From Flavobacterium macacae (GTDB lineage: Bacteria > Bacteroidota > Bacteroidia > Flavobacteriales > Flavobacteriaceae): 64,000 nt of DNA. Shown piece by piece: positions 16,770 to 24,858 of this stretch. Where the stretch lies: positions 186,001-250,000 of the forward strand of contig NZ_RQVR01000003.1 of the NCBI RefSeq assembly GCF_003865365.1, written 5' to 3'. The notes under the pieces were generated by a model. The model was not told the origin of the DNA, did no database searches, and saw only the letters and a program-made list of their open reading frames with translations. The first letter of the stretch is position 1. Each line of letters begins with the position of its first letter. Made by a program: the position numbers and the translations under genes.

Positions 16770-16800
16770 TTGCAACTGAATAGAATAAAGTTTATTTTTA
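16770..16800 (+). promoter_or_regulatory. Promoter for the DUF294 operon
   Basis: TTG at 16770-16772, 20 bp, then TATTTTTA at 16793-16800. The spacing is ideal and the -7 box has one mismatch (A for the final G). The leader would be about 15-20 bases before the ATG at 16822. Confidence 0.5.
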
Positions 16801-16821
16801 CTACATTACAGTTACAGAATT

Positions 16822-18738
16822 ATGAAAAACCCAATTGCAGAAAGAATTGCTGATTTTCTCAAGAATTTCCCGCCATTTCAGAGTCTGGCTTATGCTGAAT
16901 TATTTCATATAGCCTGCGAAATTCGTGTATTTTACCTCGAAAAAGGTAAAATTCTTTTTCAAATTGGAGACGTTTGCCACGATAGTTTTTACATTGTGGT
17001 TTCGGGAGCCATTGGCCTTTCGGTGACTTCTGATGCCGAGGAAACTTTGATTGACAAATGTGACGAAGGCGATATTTTAGGCTTGCGTCCGTTTTTTGCA
17101 AAAAACAATTATTTGATGACTGCAAAGGCGCGTGAAGAAAGTATAGTTTATGCCATTCCGCTCAAGATTTTCCAGCCTTTTGTAACTGCAAATTCAAATG
17201 TTTTAAGCTTTTTATTAGAAAGTTTTGCGTCAAATACCAGAAATCCTTACGACCAAGAACACCGCGGAAAATTGATTTCTGAAAATATAATTTACAAAGA
17301 ACAACAAGCTGATATTCAGTATTTTCAATCGATTCATTACAGCAAAGAACCGATAATGGCTTCACAAGATGCTATCGTGAAAGATATTGCGCAGATGATG
17401 ACCGATAATATTATAGGGAGCGTTATCATTAAAAACGGAAATCTTCCTATCGGAATCGTGACGGATAAAGATTTGCGTTCTAAAATCGCCACAGGTCATT
17501 TTCCTATCACTACGGTTGCTTCCAAAATAATGACTTCGCCTGTAATTACGGTTCCTGAGGATTTGTCTTTGGCTGAAGCCCAATTGTATATGCTGAAATA
17601 CAATGTTGATTACCTGTGCGTTACCGAAGATGGTTCTGATAAATCGGCCATTCGAGGTATCATTTCTGAAAACGATCTGGTTGTTGCGCAAGCCAACAAT
17701 CCTGGTGTCATCATCAAGGAAGTCAAGCGTGCCCAAACTGCTAAAGATTTAAAAAGAATTCGAGAAAAATTAACCGAATTGATTGCAAGTTCCATCCAAA
17801 AAGACATTCCGCTTTCACACATTATGAATATTTCGGGTGAGATAAATACTGCAATTTCAAGGCGAGCGATTGATTTGGCCATCTTAGAAATGGGCTCACC
17901 TCCTGCTCGATTTGCCTGGTTGAGCATCGGAAGCCAAGGTCGAAAAGAGCAATTGCTTTTAACTGATCAAGACAGTATGCTTGTTTTTGAAGATGTGGCC
18001 CAAGATAAATACCGAGATGTCAAAGATTACTTTTTAAAATTGGCAAGAAGAGCTACTTCTACATTGGAAAAAGTAGGTTATGTGCCGTCTCCAGATGGTG
18101 CTGTAGCAAGTAATATAATTTGGTGTAAATCATTGACTGATTGGATAAAACAATACAATACTTGGATAAATACTCCAGGTGAAACTACCGATGTAATTAG
18201 CACGATTTTCTTTGATTACGAAATCGCTTTTGGAGAATCTGCTATTGAAGAAGCTATCACGGAAATCATTTATAAGAATGCAAAAACCAACAAACTTTTC
18301 TTTGATTATTTAGGAAACGATGCGTTGAAAAAACCATCGCCGTTAGGATTTTTTCGTCAATTTTTAGTGGAAGAAGGCGGAGAAAACAAAGACACTTTTG
18401 ATATTAAAAGTCGGGCTTTGACCCCGTTGATCGATGCTGGACGATTATTGGTGTTGAGCCAAGATATTAAAGGCGTGAACAGCACTTACATGCGTTTCAA
18501 GCAATTGGCTGTAGCTGATTCGAGAAATTCAGAATTGTTCTTAAATTGCGCCGAAGCCTTTCTTACTTTATCGGAGTTTAGAACTGTAGAAGGATTAAAA
18601 AACGATTCAAACGGGCAATTTATCAATTTAGAAGAACTCTCAAAAACGGATAAAGTCAAACTGAAAAACTGCTTTATTCCGATAAAAGAAGTACAAGAAT
18701 TGATTAAAAACAGATTCAAATTAACTTATTTCTCATAA
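16822..18738 (+). CDS. Cyclic-nucleotide-binding, CBS-pair, nucleotidyltransferase protein (DUF294)
   Basis: A 638-residue cytosolic signalling protein with three parts. A cNMP-binding-like domain spans about 15-130 (GKILFQIGDVCHDSFYIVVSGAIGLSV). A CBS pair spans about 170-290 (TDNIIGSVIIKNGNLPIGIVTDKDLR and IRGIISENDLVVA). A DUF294 nucleotidyltransferase follows with GSQGRKEQLLLTDQDSML, the same GS-GR-E-TDQD signature as the GlnD uridylyltransferase, then its helical C-terminal domain. It probably senses adenylates or a cyclic nucleotide and modifies a partner protein. Genes of this type often sit beside acs and acetate or SLC5 genes together with a DnaQ-like exonuclease. Here the exonuclease is 1 bp downstream and acs lies about 6 kb further on. 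The exact target is unknown. Confidence 0.9.
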   Translation: MKNPIAERIADFLKNFPPFQSLAYAELFHIACEIRVFYLEKGKILFQIGDVCHDSFYIVVSGAIGLSVTSDAEETLIDKCDEGDILGLRPFFAKNNYLMTAKAREESIVYAIPLKIFQPFVTANSNVLSFLLESFASNTRNPYDQEHRGKLISENIIYKEQQADIQYFQSIHYSKEPIMASQDAIVKDIAQMMTDNIIGSVIIKNGNLPIGIVTDKDLRSKIATGHFPITTVASKIMTSPVITVPEDLSLAEAQLYMLKYNVDYLCVTEDGSDKSAIRGIISENDLVVAQANNPGVIIKEVKRAQTAKDLKRIREKLTELIASSIQKDIPLSHIMNISGEINTAISRRAIDLAILEMGSPPARFAWLSIGSQGRKEQLLLTDQDSMLVFEDVAQDKYRDVKDYFLKLARRATSTLEKVGYVPSPDGAVASNIIWCKSLTDWIKQYNTWINTPGETTDVISTIFFDYEIAFGESAIEEAITEIIYKNAKTNKLFFDYLGNDALKKPSPLGFFRQFLVEEGGENKDTFDIKSRALTPLIDAGRLLVLSQDIKGVNSTYMRFKQLAVADSRNSELFLNCAEAFLTLSEFRTVEGLKNDSNGQFINLEELSKTDKVKLKNCFIPIKEVQELIKNRFKLTYFS

Positions 18739-18739
18739 T

Positions 18740-19330
18740 ATGCTGGATTGGTTAAAAATAAACAAAGAGTATCCTGAGTTCTGGAAAAATTACCTGCATA
18801 AATTCGAATATAAATCGAAGCGTTTTGTTGTATTTAGTACAGAAACAAGTGGCCTGGATATTCATAAAGATGTGATTCTTTCGGTTGGCGCCATCGGAAT
18901 CGAGGATGAAAAAATTATTGTAAAAGACAGTTTTGACATTACCATTCTTCAGGATAACTTCAATCCAGAAATTGCTATAAAACACGGAATCTTAAATACT
19001 TCTGAAGAAAAAATTTCAGAAGCTGAAGCCATTTCCTTATTTGTAAATTATCTCGGAAACGCCACATTGATTGGGCATCGCATCAATTTTGATATTGAAA
19101 TGATTAACCAAGTCTTAGAAAAAGTACAAGCCGGAAAATTAAAAAATGAGGCATTGGATATTGAAATTATGTATCAAAAATGGCAACAATTGCCAGAGGA
19201 AAAACAGTTCAGTATGGACGAATTGGCAACCACTTTTAAAATTTCAAAAAGCGACAGGCATACCGCTTCCGGAGATGCCTACATAACAGCTTTGATCTTC
19301 TTAAAATTAAAACAACGCTTAAAATTATGA
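18740..19330 (+). CDS. DnaQ-like 3'-5' exonuclease domain protein, first catalytic Asp replaced
   Basis: A 196-residue protein with the DEDDh exonuclease fold of the DNA polymerase III epsilon type. Exo I should read F-D-x-E-T-T-G, but here it is VVFSTETSGLD: a Ser replaces the first metal-binding Asp while the Glu remains. Exo II (LIGHRINFDIEMIN) and Exo III (SDRHTASGDAYITA, with His and Asp) are intact. The protein may have reduced or altered nuclease activity, or act as a binding domain. The AGT codon differs from Asp codons at two positions, so a single read error is unlikely. The gene lies 1 bp after the DUF294 gene and overlaps the next gene by ATGA, so all three are translationally coupled. 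Confidence 0.85.
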   Translation: MLDWLKINKEYPEFWKNYLHKFEYKSKRFVVFSTETSGLDIHKDVILSVGAIGIEDEKIIVKDSFDITILQDNFNPEIAIKHGILNTSEEKISEAEAISLFVNYLGNATLIGHRINFDIEMINQVLEKVQAGKLKNEALDIEIMYQKWQQLPEEKQFSMDELATTFKISKSDRHTASGDAYITALIFLKLKQRLKL

Positions 19331-19734
19331 TCCATATAGAACAAATTGCCCCTCATTTGACCTGGCCAATTCGCTACCAAGTAATGTATCCCGAGCACGA
19401 TTTAGATTTTGTGAAAATTGAAAATGATGATGAAGGAATTCACTTTGGCTTGTATTACAATCAAAAATTGACCGGAATCGTCTCTGTTTTTAATGAGGGA
19501 AAAGTATATCAATTTAGGAAGTTGGCCATTCTAGAAGAAGCGCAAGGTTTAGGTTTGGGAAAAAAATTAATGGAAGCTGTAATTGAGTATTGTAAGCTCC
19601 AAAAAGCTGAAAATCTTTGGTGTAATGCGCGCGCCAATGCGAAAGATTTTTACAAACGTCTTGGATTTAAAGAAACTGAAACCGTGTTTTTTAAAGACGG
19701 TTATGACTTCATAATAATGGATTTGGATTTATAA
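19327..19734 (+). CDS. GNAT family N-acetyltransferase
   Basis: A 135-residue acetyltransferase. The acetyl-CoA loop is KLAILEEAQGLGLGKKLMEAVIEYC (Q-x-x-G-x-G), followed by the C-terminal signature ANAKDFYKRLGFKETETVF. Its start overlaps the stop of the exonuclease gene (ATGA at 19327), so it is the third gene of the DUF294 operon. In acetate loci, GNAT enzymes such as Pat/AcuA acetylate and silence acetyl-CoA synthetase. Such a role would fit the context, but this short protein is not recognisably of that subfamily. The substrate is unknown. Confidence 0.85.
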   Translation: MIHIEQIAPHLTWPIRYQVMYPEHDLDFVKIENDDEGIHFGLYYNQKLTGIVSVFNEGKVYQFRKLAILEEAQGLGLGKKLMEAVIEYCKLQKAENLWCNARANAKDFYKRLGFKETETVFFKDGYDFIIMDLDL

Positions 19735-19794
19735 AGAATTGTTATTTTCTTGCTTTAAAAAGCTAAATATTTTCTTTTCTTGCAGTTTAATAAG

Positions 19795-19802
19795 TAACTT
19801 TG
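19795..19802 (+). promoter_or_regulatory. -7 box for the NtrB-like kinase gene
   Basis: TAACTTTG matches TAnnTTTG and lies about 42 bp before the ATG at 19844. A -33 TTG at the usual spacing is not seen. Confidence 0.45.
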
Positions 19803-19843
19803 GCTTTTGACATGCTTCTGTCTATTTTTAAAGTCCAAAAATT

Positions 19844-20932
19844 ATGGTTGAAATTTCTACTGAAGAAAAACTCAAGGAACGCCTTAAAGAACTCACCTGC
19901 CTCTATGATATTTCAAAAACGATTGCTCAAAAAGAGCTTCCTTCTGAATTAATTTTAAAAGAAATATGTGAGAATTTAAAAATTGCATGGCGATTTTCTT
20001 CTGAGAGTATTGTAGAATTAAAAATAAATAATTTTTATTACACCACATCAGATTTACCTCAGGAGGCAATGTTTCAAATTAGTGAAATAGATTTGTTTGA
20101 TAAACAATCTGGCTTTGTGAAAGTATTATATCCTGTAAATGATGCCTTTTATTTTTTAGATGAAGAACAAAGACTTTTAAATAAAGTAGCTTCTGAAATT
20201 GGGGCTTATATTGAAAAAAACATCCATAAAGAAAAAGAAAAACAGTTTCAAAGAAGTGTGGAACGCGTGGACAGGCTCTCTATTTTAGGTGAAATTACGG
20301 CTGGAATTGCCCACGAATTAAATACGCCTCTTGGAAATATTCTTGGTTTTGCAGAATTAATTAAAGAGCAAAATATTGAAAAACAAGTTTCGCAAGATGT
20401 TTCTAAAATCATAAATGCGGCTATTTATTCAAGAGAAATTGTCAAAAAATTGATGTTTTTTTCTTGTGAAATGCCTCAAAATATGGAAGTTGTTTTGATC
20501 AAGCCAATTATTGTGGATGCGTTGTCATTGTTAGGTCCTAGTTTTAAAAAGGCAGAAGTTTCTTTCCAATTGAGTTTTGATAATCCTGATTTAAAAGCAC
20601 AGATAGATAATATCCAGTTGACACAAGTGCTGTTTAATATCGTGTTGAATTCGATCTATGTTGCTCCAAAAAACACTGTGATTACTGTGGAAGTCTATTC
20701 AGACGCTACTGATTTTTATATAGAGATTGGTGATGAAGGTACGGGTATCCCGGAAGAAATAAAATCCAAAATATTTGAACCCTTTTTCACCACAAAACCC
20801 ATTGGTGAAGGTTCAGGGCTGGGCTTGAGCGTTGTGCACGGAATTATTAAAAGCCACAGAGGCGATATTATTGCGCTAAACAATCAACCCAATGGGACGG
20901 TTTTTCAAGTACGCTTACCTTTAAATTCTTAA
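19844..20932 (+). CDS. Soluble sensor histidine kinase, NtrB-like
   Basis: A cytosolic two-component kinase of 362 residues without membrane segments. Residues 1-125 form a GAF-like sensor region, bounded by a helix rich in Glu and Lys (IEKNIHKEKEKQFQRSVERVDRL). The HisKA domain has the phospho-accepting His157 in GEITAGIAHELNTPLGNILGFAELI. The ATPase domain shows the N box (VLFNIVLNSIYVA), G1 (DEGTGIPEEI), F (FEPFFTTK) and G2 (GSGLGLSVVHGI) boxes. The AHELNTPL form of the H box is typical of kinases paired with sigma-54 activators. The partner gene starts 4 bp downstream. The signal sensed is not visible. Confidence 0.92.
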   Translation: MVEISTEEKLKERLKELTCLYDISKTIAQKELPSELILKEICENLKIAWRFSSESIVELKINNFYYTTSDLPQEAMFQISEIDLFDKQSGFVKVLYPVNDAFYFLDEEQRLLNKVASEIGAYIEKNIHKEKEKQFQRSVERVDRLSILGEITAGIAHELNTPLGNILGFAELIKEQNIEKQVSQDVSKIINAAIYSREIVKKLMFFSCEMPQNMEVVLIKPIIVDALSLLGPSFKKAEVSFQLSFDNPDLKAQIDNIQLTQVLFNIVLNSIYVAPKNTVITVEVYSDATDFYIEIGDEGTGIPEEIKSKIFEPFFTTKPIGEGSGLGLSVVHGIIKSHRGDIIALNNQPNGTVFQVRLPLNS

Positions 20933-20936
20933 AAAA

Positions 20937-22268
20937 ATGCTTAAGAAAGAAAACATACTTATTGTAGACGATAATTATGATATGCTTGAATTGCTGCAGC
21001 GTAATTTAAAAGCACAAAATTTTCATACCTATAAAGCTTCTTCTGTTTTAGAAGCCATTGATATATTGAAAGTCGGATCGATAGATTTGCTGATTACAGA
21101 TTTGCAGATGCCCGGCTTAAACGGAATTGAACTGATCAAATTTGCAAATGAACACTTTCCTGATATACCAAAATTAGTTATCACAGGATTCCCTTCAGTT
21201 GACACGGCAGTAAATGCAGTAAAATCAGGAGCTTTAGATTATTTAGTAAAACCATTTACAAGTGAAGAATTAAAAAAAGCAATTCAAAATTCCTTCAACG
21301 GAAAAAATATTTCCAAGAAGAAAATCACTCAGATCAAATCCAATTTAGAAAATAAAGTAAATAACTATGCCGGAATCGTTGGTAATTCAGAACAGTTTGA
21401 AAATTTAGTCGAAGTAATTGAAAGGGTTAAAAATAATAAAGCTACTGTTTTAATCCAAGGAGAAAGCGGTACCGGAAAAGAGTTGATTGCAAGAGCCATC
21501 CATTTTAAAGGTTCTTTTTCATCAAACGCATTTGTGACTGTGAATTGTGGTGCCATTCCTGAAAATTTAATGGAATCAGAACTTTTTGGTTATGAGAAAG
21601 GTGCTTTTACAGGCGCAAATGAAAGCAAAATAGGGCTTTTCCAGGCTGCCGACGGCGGTACTATTTTTTTAGACGAAATTGGAACTGCGCCTCTTTCAGT
21701 ACAAACGCGTCTGTTAAGGGTTTTACAAGAAAAGGAGGTTACTAAAATTGGTTCCCAAAAGGCCCAAAAAATTGATGTTAGAATTATTTCTGCAACCAAT
21801 AATGATCTTTATGAAATGACCAAAAAAGGTACTTTCCGAGAAGATTTATACTACAGGTTAAACGTGGTCAGTATTGAAACGAAACCTTTGCGCGAACGAA
21901 AAAATGATATTATACCGCTGATTTCAACATTTTTGAAAAAATATGGCGCTGAATATGGTAAAGAAAATTGCACAATCACAGATAAGGCAGTTGAAATTTT
22001 GACACGCCATTCGTGGCCAGGAAATGTCCGTGAATTAGAAAATATCATCCAACGGTTAATCATTATGAGCGATTCAGAAATTGATGTTTCTGATATTCCA
22101 GATTTTTTAAAATACCAGCATCCCACAGGAAATGATAACTTGAAATCATTAAAAGATATTGAAAAAGATCATATCTTAAAAGTACTGCATGCTGTTGGTG
22201 ATAATAAAACGAAAGCAGCCGAAATTCTTCAAATTGATAGAAAAACCTTGCGCCAAAAACTTCTTTAA
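20937..22268 (+). CDS. Sigma-54-dependent response regulator, NtrC family
   Basis: Activates transcription by RNA polymerase carrying sigma-54 when phosphorylated by the kinase encoded just upstream. The 443 residues hold a receiver domain (Asp11, Asp12, phospho-acceptor Asp55 in ITDLQMPG, Lys105), then the AAA+ domain. That domain has Walker A GESGTGKE at 175-182, the sigma-54-contacting GAFTGA loop at 222-227, and GGTIFLDEI as Walker B. A Fis-type helix-turn-helix closes the protein (NKTKAAEILQIDRKTLRQKLL). The 4-bp gap to the kinase means a coupled pair. A sigma-54-like promoter lies about 115 bp past its stop, before the glutamate dehydrogenase operon, which is the obvious candidate target. 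Confidence 0.94.
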   Translation: MLKKENILIVDDNYDMLELLQRNLKAQNFHTYKASSVLEAIDILKVGSIDLLITDLQMPGLNGIELIKFANEHFPDIPKLVITGFPSVDTAVNAVKSGALDYLVKPFTSEELKKAIQNSFNGKNISKKKITQIKSNLENKVNNYAGIVGNSEQFENLVEVIERVKNNKATVLIQGESGTGKELIARAIHFKGSFSSNAFVTVNCGAIPENLMESELFGYEKGAFTGANESKIGLFQAADGGTIFLDEIGTAPLSVQTRLLRVLQEKEVTKIGSQKAQKIDVRIISATNNDLYEMTKKGTFREDLYYRLNVVSIETKPLRERKNDIIPLISTFLKKYGAEYGKENCTITDKAVEILTRHSWPGNVRELENIIQRLIIMSDSEIDVSDIPDFLKYQHPTGNDNLKSLKDIEKDHILKVLHAVGDNKTKAAEILQIDRKTLRQKLL

Positions 22269-22347
22269 AAATCGAGTAATTTCTCCCCAACCGAGGATTT
22301 TTTACCTACCATATTTTTATACTCTTTAATTTTAAAATCATCAAAAT

Positions 22348-22360
22348 ACTGATTATCAGT
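22348..22360 (+). promoter_or_regulatory. 13-bp palindrome upstream of the sigma-54 promoter
   Basis: ACTGAT-T-ATCAGT is a perfect 6-bp inverted repeat with a single central base, centred about 57 bp upstream of the expected transcript start. It is a candidate binding site for the NtrC-like activator or another regulator. Confidence 0.45.
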
Positions 22361-22384
22361 TTTAGCTGCTGAAATCGGTGTTTG

Positions 22385-22399
22385 TGGCATGCAGTTTGT
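22385..22399 (+). promoter_or_regulatory. Sigma-54-type (-24/-12) promoter
   Basis: TGGCATG, four bases, TTGT matches the consensus TGGCACG-N4-TTGC at all but two positions, with the required 10 bp between GG and the -12 pair. It is immediately downstream of the gene for a sigma-54 activator. The expected transcript start is near 22411, just before the small cysteine-rich protein gene. Confidence 0.65.
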
Positions 22400-22419
22400 T
22401 AAATAGATACCACTATCAA

Positions 22420-22650
22420 ATGAATTTAATTATCATGTCAAAAAAGTTACAGGAATCTTCTTTTGAAATTCCTCCAAATATCATATTACCTATTATCACT
22501 TGTACTGAAAATGTTTGCAGCGGAATTAAATATTCTTCTTTAAACAGATCAGCTATTCAAGTGAAGAGTGGTTTGTGTATTAATTGTGAAAAAAACAATT
22601 ATTGCATTTGGAAAGAAGACAAAAAAGTATCCTGCGAACATTATCAGTAA
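22420..22650 (+). CDS. Small cysteine-rich protein of unknown function
   Basis: A 76-residue protein if read from the ATG at 22420 (MNLIIMSKKLQESS), or 71 residues from the ATG at 22435. An earlier GTG at 22378 would lie upstream of the promoter and is rejected. Six cysteines are arranged C-x4-C in the middle (CTENVC) and then GLCINCEKNNYCIWKEDKKVSCEHYQ at the C-terminus, that is C-x2-C-x5-C-x8-C-E-x-Y. I recall similar GLC-x-NC-E endings in short proteins of many bacteria, which suggests a metal or iron-sulfur site, but no family function is known to me. It is the first gene after the sigma-54 promoter and 4 bp before glutamate dehydrogenase, so the two are co-expressed. Confidence 0.75.
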   Translation: MNLIIMSKKLQESSFEIPPNIILPIITCTENVCSGIKYSSLNRSAIQVKSGLCINCEKNNYCIWKEDKKVSCEHYQ

Positions 22651-22654
22651 AATT

Positions 22655-23935
22655 ATGATTACTACAAAAGAACCTGCGAAAAAAAGCATGTATGAAAACG
22701 TAATGGAACAGTTCCACAAAACGGCTGACATTATGAACTTAAATCCTGACATCAGGAAAATTTTATCAATAACAAACAACGAAATCTTAGTTCATTTTCC
22801 AGTAAAAATGGATAACGGACAAGTTGAGGTTTTTACCGGTTACAGAGTGCAGCACAACAATGCATTAGGTCCATACAAAGGAGGATTGCGTTTTCATGCC
22901 ACGATGGATATTGACGATGCAAAAGCATTGGCCATGTGGATGACTTGGAAGACATCCCTTGCAGGATTGCCTTATGGTGGAGCAAAAGGTGGAATTCAGA
23001 TCGATCCAAGAAATTATTCAAATTCTGAATTAGAAAGAATTACCAGAAGGTTTACTTTCGCTTTAGGTGATAATATCGGACCAGAATTTGACATTCCTGC
23101 TCCAGATGTAAACACCAATGAGCAGACAATGGCGTGGATTGCTGATACTTTTATGTCAACAAAATCTCCAGCGACACGATCTAACAACAAGCATGTTGTA
23201 ACAGGAAAACCTGTAGGTTCTGGAGGATTAGAAGGACGTGACCGTGCTACTGGATTTGGAGTTTATTTGACTTTAAAACTATTGTTTGAAAGCAAAAACG
23301 AATCCCTTTCTGGAAAAAAATTCATTGTCCAAGGTTTTGGAAACGTAGGTTACTGGGTTTCTCTTTTCTTAGAAAAAGAAGGCGCATTGCTTTTAGCTGT
23401 TCAAGATGCACACGCAACAATCATTAACGAAAAAGGAATTGCTGTAAATGATTTATTTGAACATTCTAAACCAAGAAAAGGTTCAATCCAAGGTTTTTCA
23501 GGAGCAACAGAAATGGAGCCAAAAGAATTCTTCGCATTAGATTGTGATTTTATTATTCCGGCTGCATTAGGAAACCAAATTACGGGTGCAAACGCTTATG
23601 ACATTAAAGCTAAAGTTATTGCTGAAGGTGCAAATGGACCGACAGATAATGAAGGTGAAAGAATTTTATTAGAGCGTGGCGTTACCATTATCCCTGATAT
23701 TTTATGTAATTCTGGTGGTGTTATCGGAAGTTATTTCGAATGGTTGCAAAACCGCAATGGTGAATTATGGCCATTAGACGAAGTAATGGAGAAAATCGAG
23801 AAAAAGATGACCGAGAATTACAAAAAAATGCAAAACGTAGTGAATGAAAAACAAGTAGACTGGAGAACAGCAGCCTATATTTTAGCAATTTCAAGAATTG
23901 AAACGGCTTATGTTCAACGTGGAATTTTCCCTTAA
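22655..23935 (+). CDS. gdhA: Glutamate dehydrogenase (Glu/Leu/Phe/Val dehydrogenase family)
   Basis: Interconverts glutamate with 2-oxoglutarate and ammonia. The ATG at 22655 gives 426 residues (MITTKEPAKKSMYENVMEQF); a longer in-frame opening at 22568 overlaps the small cysteine-rich gene and is unlikely. Substrate-site residues are Lys75 in GPYKGGLRFH, Lys99 in WMTWKTSLAGLPYGG and the catalytic Lys111 in GGAKGGIQIDP. The Rossmann segment is FIVQGFGNVGYWVSLF. The length fits the hexameric catabolic type of about 420 residues, commonly NAD-linked, rather than the 445-450-residue NADP type; cofactor choice remains inferred. The operon context of an NtrBC-like pair and a sigma-54 promoter suggests nitrogen or amino-acid control. 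Confidence 0.93.
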   Translation: MITTKEPAKKSMYENVMEQFHKTADIMNLNPDIRKILSITNNEILVHFPVKMDNGQVEVFTGYRVQHNNALGPYKGGLRFHATMDIDDAKALAMWMTWKTSLAGLPYGGAKGGIQIDPRNYSNSELERITRRFTFALGDNIGPEFDIPAPDVNTNEQTMAWIADTFMSTKSPATRSNNKHVVTGKPVGSGGLEGRDRATGFGVYLTLKLLFESKNESLSGKKFIVQGFGNVGYWVSLFLEKEGALLLAVQDAHATIINEKGIAVNDLFEHSKPRKGSIQGFSGATEMEPKEFFALDCDFIIPAALGNQITGANAYDIKAKVIAEGANGPTDNEGERILLERGVTIIPDILCNSGGVIGSYFEWLQNRNGELWPLDEVMEKIEKKMTENYKKMQNVVNEKQVDWRTAAYILAISRIETAYVQRGIFP

Positions 23936-23954
23936 TTGCCTGAGAAGATGAATT

Positions 23955-24368
23955 ATGAAATACGAAGAAATAATAATTGAAAAGAGAGAATATGAGTTGT
24001 TAAAACAAATTATCTCAAGTGCAGCGCACAATAAAGACAAGACCTACAAGGCTTCAATTGAAAAATTGGCAAACGAGCTAAAATCAGCTACAATTGTCAC
24101 TGACAAAGCGATGCCAGAAGAAATTGTAAGATTTAATTCAATTGTGACCATTCAGACCCCTTTTGGAGAGCCAAAAAGCTATCAAATTGTGACTCCTGAA
24201 AAAAGTGACATTGCAAATAATAAATTATCAGTCTTAGCACCTATGGGGCTTGCATTATTTGGATATGCAATTTCTGACGAGATTATGTGGCAGTTTCCAA
24301 CAGGTGTGCATGCCATAAAGATTTTGAAGGTTGAACAGCAAAACACATTGGAAAAGAAAGAAATATGA
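23955..24368 (+). CDS. GreA/GreB C-terminal domain protein, Rnk-like
   Basis: A 137-residue protein with an N-terminal helical hairpin (residues 1-50) and a GreA/GreB-type C-terminal FKBP-like domain (IVRFNSIVTIQTPFGEPKSYQIVTPEKSDIANNKLSVLAPMGLALFGYAISDEIMWQFPTG). The layout matches Rnk, the RNA-polymerase-binding regulator of nucleoside diphosphate kinase, rather than a full Gre factor. It is 19 bp downstream of gdhA and overlaps the next gene by ATGA, so it belongs to the same operon. Proteins of this kind bind the secondary channel of RNA polymerase; what this one does is not shown by the sequence. Confidence 0.83.
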   Translation: MKYEEIIIEKREYELLKQIISSAAHNKDKTYKASIEKLANELKSATIVTDKAMPEEIVRFNSIVTIQTPFGEPKSYQIVTPEKSDIANNKLSVLAPMGLALFGYAISDEIMWQFPTGVHAIKILKVEQQNTLEKKEI

Positions 24369-24754
24369 AAAATGATATGATAAAAATGCATCAAGATCAA
24401 GATGACTTGCAAAAGTTTTTTATCAGCCGAGATGTTATTCGCTGGAACGACGAAGTCAATAGCATAAAAGAAGAAATCATTTTGTTTACAAACCTGTTAA
24501 GCTCAAATAACGGTAAAATGTATTCAAATATTTTAGAAAAAATTGAAGATTTCAAGAAAGAAAATTTAAGATTTGCTACAGAATTAATTTCGTACAATCG
24601 AAAATTGGAAGTTTTAAAAGAATGCGAAGATTTACAATGTGAAACATTTTTCTTGAATTCTCATAATGATTTCCAAGAATTAATTGAAGCTCATTTTTCA
24701 GAATATAGAAATTTTAAAAAGAATGTATTCGCATTAATTAATAACAGCATTTAA
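24365..24754 (+). CDS. Coiled-coil protein of unknown function
   Basis: A 129-residue, charged, probably all-helical protein whose start overlaps the previous stop (ATGA at 24365), so it is translated together with the Rnk-like protein. Residues 25-85 look like a coiled coil (EVNSIKEEIILFTNLL, KIEDFKKENLRFATELISYNRKLEVLKECEDLQCE). There is no signal peptide or membrane helix. I do not recognise a family. It closes the gdhA operon and is followed by terminators. Confidence 0.7.
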   Translation: MKNDMIKMHQDQDDLQKFFISRDVIRWNDEVNSIKEEIILFTNLLSSNNGKMYSNILEKIEDFKKENLRFATELISYNRKLEVLKECEDLQCETFFLNSHNDFQELIEAHFSEYRNFKKNVFALINNSI

Positions 24755-24819
24755 TTCATTAAAGTAGTTGAGAGTATACATGATTATTAAGTAAATTCGT
24801 TTGAGACAACTGCTTTTTT

Positions 24820-24845
24820 AAAACACCGGTTCACGCCGGTGTTTT
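24820..24845 (+). terminator. Terminator of the gdhA operon
   Basis: AAAACACCGG (24820-24829) pairs with CCGGTGTTTT (24836-24845) around a 6-base loop, followed by more T residues. Confidence 0.88.
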
Positions 24846-24858
24846 TATTTTATAGCAA

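Noticed and set aside
22568..22654. N-terminal extension of glutamate dehydrogenase
   Set aside because: It would overlap the cysteine-rich gene in another frame and is not family-like; the ATG at 22655 is 4 bp after that gene's stop.
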